64,000 nt of DNA from Putridiphycobacter roseus (lineage in GTDB: Bacteria; Bacteroidota; Bacteroidia; Flavobacteriales_D; Crocinitomicaceae). This document shows positions 61,736-64,000 of this stretch, one piece after another. The position numbers and the translations under genes are program-made. Every line of letters begins with the position of its first letter. Within the stretch, counting starts at the first letter, position 1. Below the pieces are notes generated by a model, which saw only the letters and a program-made list of their open reading frames with translations, had not been told where the DNA came from and did not search any database. The stretch is taken from contig NZ_QKSB01000002.1 in NCBI RefSeq assembly GCF_003234935.1, forward strand, positions 516,583-580,582, in the 5' to 3' direction.

Positions 61736-62284
61736 TTGAACAAAAATAGGCTCAAACAAAAATTTAAAGAGGGAAATATAAAAGCCTTTAACACTGTGTA
61801 CGATAAATATTGTGACGCAATGTATACTATTTGTTTAAGATATACTAAAAATACGGATGAGGCTGCTGACATGCTACAAGATGCTTTTATAAAGATTCAT
61901 GAAAAATGTGACAGCTTTAATCCAGCATATGAATTAGGTGGTTGGATAAAAAAAATAGTCGTGAATACCGCAATAAACCATATTAGACAAAACAATAAAT
62001 TTGATATTGTTGACAGCTTTGAATCTTTCGAAGCAACGCTTGAGGAGCCCGAAATATTCAGGCAAGAAGATAATAGTGCAAATATTCAGGACCAATTGAT
62101 TCAAATACTTAAAGAAATACCGACGGGTTATCAAACCGTTTTTAATCTCTTTGTTTTCGAAAACTTAACCCATAAGGAAATTGCAAATTATCTTGAAATA
62201 TCTGAAAACACCTCAAAAACACAACTTTTCAAGGCTAGAAAACTTATTTTAAAAAAATTACAAGACAAAAAAATACTCCTTTAA
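61736..62284 (+). CDS. ECF RNA polymerase sigma factor
   Basis: The 182-residue protein has sigma region 2 (about 20-90; YDKYCDAMYTICLRYTKN and DAFIKIHEK) and region 4 (about 125-178; IPTGYQTVFNLFVFENLTHKEIANYL, SENTSKTQLFKARK). The start is TTG at 61736, since the next Met is residue 29, inside region 2. The following gene starts 6 bases later and probably encodes its partner. Confidence 0.92.
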   Translation: MNKNRLKQKFKEGNIKAFNTVYDKYCDAMYTICLRYTKNTDEAADMLQDAFIKIHEKCDSFNPAYELGGWIKKIVVNTAINHIRQNNKFDIVDSFESFEATLEEPEIFRQEDNSANIQDQLIQILKEIPTGYQTVFNLFVFENLTHKEIANYLEISENTSKTQLFKARKLILKKLQDKKILL

Positions 62285-62290
62285 AGACGC

Positions 62291-63904
62291 ATGAGTGCAG
62301 ATAAAAATCATATCGACCAATTTTTTAAAAACACATTAGACGGACATGTGGTAAAAGCACCAGTCCACATTAAAAGTGCCGTTTTAAAAAGTGTCGGCAA
62401 AAGTACTTTGTGGTCGTGGGTAGCCATTTCCATTGGACTAGCAACTATTGCTATATTTACTTTATGGTACACCCCTTTAAAATCAAAACAACACTATAGT
62501 GTTAGAAAAGAAATATTAAAGCTTGATAAAAAGGTAAACACCTCCTTAAAGGATTATTCTGAAAACTTGCAAACGATTGCTAAACCTGTTCTAAAAAATC
62601 AGTTGCAGAAAAAAAAGAATATGGTGAAAAAAATCAACCATACGAAACAGAATCTATCCTTAACAAACCCTGCGACTAATAAGAAGCAAGACCAGAATAA
62701 CAAAAAAGAAATAGTAAATACAAAATTAGAAAAGAAAGAAACGGCCTTAAAAAAGAAGGCGGTAACCGTAGCAGTAAAAGACAAAAAAACTTCGGAAATT
62801 TCCACTTCAACTATTCAGTCTTTAGCAAATACTTTGCCTGAAAAAACACTTAGTAATGAAGAACCCCAAGAAGTGTTCGCCAAAACAACAAAGGGGATAG
62901 ACGAAGTAGAAATAAAAAAATCAGTGGATAAAAAGGCTACACCGCCCTTAGAAGGTATATCTACCATAAATGAAAACGAAGGGTCGGCAACTACGTTGAT
63001 TAAAACACAAGAAGAAGGTACCAATGAAGACGTAACAGTAAATATTGCAGTAGATACTTTAGTTAATAAGAAATTGGATACTGTAAGAGACTTTAATACA
63101 AAAGATAGCGCTCAGATAAGTCAGACTGTGGATTTAGGTAATACAACGGACAGCATACAACCTACAGAGGTTATAATTGATAAAACAACGTCTCCTCAAA
63201 AAAACAGATTTCTTTTAACCGGTATTATTGGACCAACTATCCAGAATGTCAACTATGATAAAGATGAATTAAGCGCTACTTTTGAAAATGCCCACCTGGA
63301 AAAAATTGGATACAGCGCCCAACTAAAATTAGCCTATAAAATAAATTCTAAATTGTTTACTGAATTAGGCTTAGGCTTTGAACAACAATCCTACAGTACT
63401 AGTTTTAAATTAAACACTATTAAATACAATATCACGCAACAAGAGAGTTTCGACTCTTTCATTTATGATACTATTGGTAATATAATTGACACCTCTTACA
63501 CAACTACGTACGACACAACTGCTGTTAAAGGAATAAAAAGCACCTTTGGTAAAGTACAAGTACAATATGCACAAATACCATTATACCTGGGCTACCAATT
63601 TGAAAAAAACAAATGGCTCTTTCATTTAAAAGCTGGGGTCCAATTAAACTACCTAATCAAACAAACAGGTACTTACTTAAAAAATAATGAAATAATAGAC
63701 TTAACTGAAAGCAACTCTATTTTTAAAAAAGTAGTAATTAATTACAACATAGGTGCTGCAGCACATTACAACCTCCTGTCAAATTTATACTTATCTGGCC
63801 AATTCAATTACCAAGTAGGTATACAAAATTATTATAAAGTAGATTATGGAACTAGAGCAATAAATAGTTTATCGTTTGGAATAGGAATTGGGCATAGGTT
63901 TTAG
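62291..63904 (+). CDS. Predicted trans-envelope protein: short cytoplasmic part, one TM helix, Lys-rich linker, outer-membrane barrel
   Basis: The 537-residue product begins with about 38 polar residues (no signal peptide), a membrane helix at about 40-60 (WVAISIGLATIAIFTLW), a linker of about 240 residues rich in Lys, Thr, Glu and Asn, and a C-terminal barrel-like domain from about 305 with strands typical of OMP_b-brl (LTGIIGPTIQNVNY, LFTELGLGFEQQSYS, LSFGIGIGHRF) and a final Phe. It follows the ECF sigma factor in the same operon. The N-terminus could contact the sigma factor, while the barrel lies in the outer membrane. Function is not established. Confidence 0.75.
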   Translation: MSADKNHIDQFFKNTLDGHVVKAPVHIKSAVLKSVGKSTLWSWVAISIGLATIAIFTLWYTPLKSKQHYSVRKEILKLDKKVNTSLKDYSENLQTIAKPVLKNQLQKKKNMVKKINHTKQNLSLTNPATNKKQDQNNKKEIVNTKLEKKETALKKKAVTVAVKDKKTSEISTSTIQSLANTLPEKTLSNEEPQEVFAKTTKGIDEVEIKKSVDKKATPPLEGISTINENEGSATTLIKTQEEGTNEDVTVNIAVDTLVNKKLDTVRDFNTKDSAQISQTVDLGNTTDSIQPTEVIIDKTTSPQKNRFLLTGIIGPTIQNVNYDKDELSATFENAHLEKIGYSAQLKLAYKINSKLFTELGLGFEQQSYSTSFKLNTIKYNITQQESFDSFIYDTIGNIIDTSYTTTYDTTAVKGIKSTFGKVQVQYAQIPLYLGYQFEKNKWLFHLKAGVQLNYLIKQTGTYLKNNEIIDLTESNSIFKKVVINYNIGAAAHYNLLSNLYLSGQFNYQVGIQNYYKVDYGTRAINSLSFGIGIGHRF

Positions 63905-64000
63905 CGAAGAGTTTAATGCCCAATGTCTAGTCCTAAATAATCGATACAGATTATTAAAGGATTAAATTTATTAATTAAAGCTGAACAATGATATCATTGT
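63905..64000. other. Short spacer at the right edge, nothing recognised
   Basis: The last 96 bases are AT-rich. I see no gene, terminator or promoter that I can support. Confidence 0.5.

Noticed and set aside
1..64000. tRNA or rRNA genes, prophage, defence system
   Set aside because: Reading the spacers and reading frames showed no cloverleaf-like stretch, rRNA core, phage structural gene or recognised defence gene. A tRNA scan would be needed to exclude tRNAs fully.

Overview
The window is about 64 kb of AT-rich chromosome from a Bacteroidota bacterium, most likely of the order Flavobacteriales. The evidence is: type IX secretion C-terminal sorting domains on several secreted proteins; a GldI-like FKBP lipoprotein beside a DHH phosphoesterase; Bacteroidota-restricted families (DUF4199-like, DUF5723-like, DUF6913-like, CarboxypepD_reg/OMP_b-brl receptor, PD40-OmpA protein); and promoters of the Bacteroidota type (TTG, about 20 bases, TAnnTTTG) with few Shine-Dalgarno sequences. 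Arsenosugar genes and two tandem LamG adhesin-like proteins would fit an aquatic or marine lifestyle (inference). I saw no rRNA, tRNA, CRISPR array, transposase, integrase or phage gene.

Layout. 1-7.6 kb: the N-terminal part of a large ABC protein, radC, a deacetylase-fold protein, a small membrane protein, a periplasmic thioredoxin and a MacB/LolD-like ABC pair. 7.7-12 kb: a T9SS-sorted protein, an HD phosphohydrolase, a beta-barrel protein and a PorE-like OmpA protein. 12-15.7 kb: yidC and a DUF4199-like gene bracketed by a CTAG-rich repeat family, one side being a ~127-base tandem array. 15.7-18.3 kb: dapD, a YbaB protein, a TauE-type permease and 5-formyl-THF cyclo-ligase. 18.3-20.5 kb: an arsenosugar operon (arsS, an exported rhodanese, a TIGR04282-type glycosyltransferase). 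20.5-26.7 kb: an accessory island with two ~99 % identical TlpA genes, outer-membrane and lipoprotein genes, four copies of one terminator hairpin, a candidate structured small RNA and a decayed T9SS domain. 26.7-33.8 kb: a MarR-headed fatty-acid beta-oxidation operon (FadN-like, thiolase, acyl-CoA dehydrogenase) carrying a four-helix-bundle (S23/IVP family) gene between inverted heptamer arrays. 33.9-39.3 kb: two paralogous LamG/T9SS proteins and a DUF5723-like protein. 39.4-42.8 kb: IcmF, a fused B12-dependent acyl-CoA mutase. 42.9-49.1 kb: a small lipoprotein, a TonB-receptor-like protein, SRPBCC, DinB and an M1 peptidase. 49.1-52.4 kb: an RsmI-like methylase, a low-molecular-weight phosphatase, dnaA and a thioesterase. 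52.4-57.7 kb: mnmD, terC-like, ligA, a DUF6913-like gene and dapA. 57.7-63.9 kb: two secreted unknowns, an NrnA-like DHH protein, two FKBP lipoproteins, and an ECF sigma factor next to a protein predicted to span the envelope.

Functional themes are beta-oxidation plus branched or short acyl-CoA rearrangement (FadN, thiolase, ACAD, IcmF), lysine/peptidoglycan precursor synthesis (dapA, dapD), envelope biogenesis (YidC, OmpA, TonB-like, FKBP, T9SS) and periplasmic redox (three TlpA/thioredoxin proteins). The observations I rate most worth following are the heptamer-bracketed four-helix-bundle gene, the small RNA with a loop complementary to its own terminator loop, the recent TlpA duplication, the CTAG tandem array, the exported rhodanese inside the arsenosugar operon, and the sigma factor paired with a trans-envelope barrel protein.
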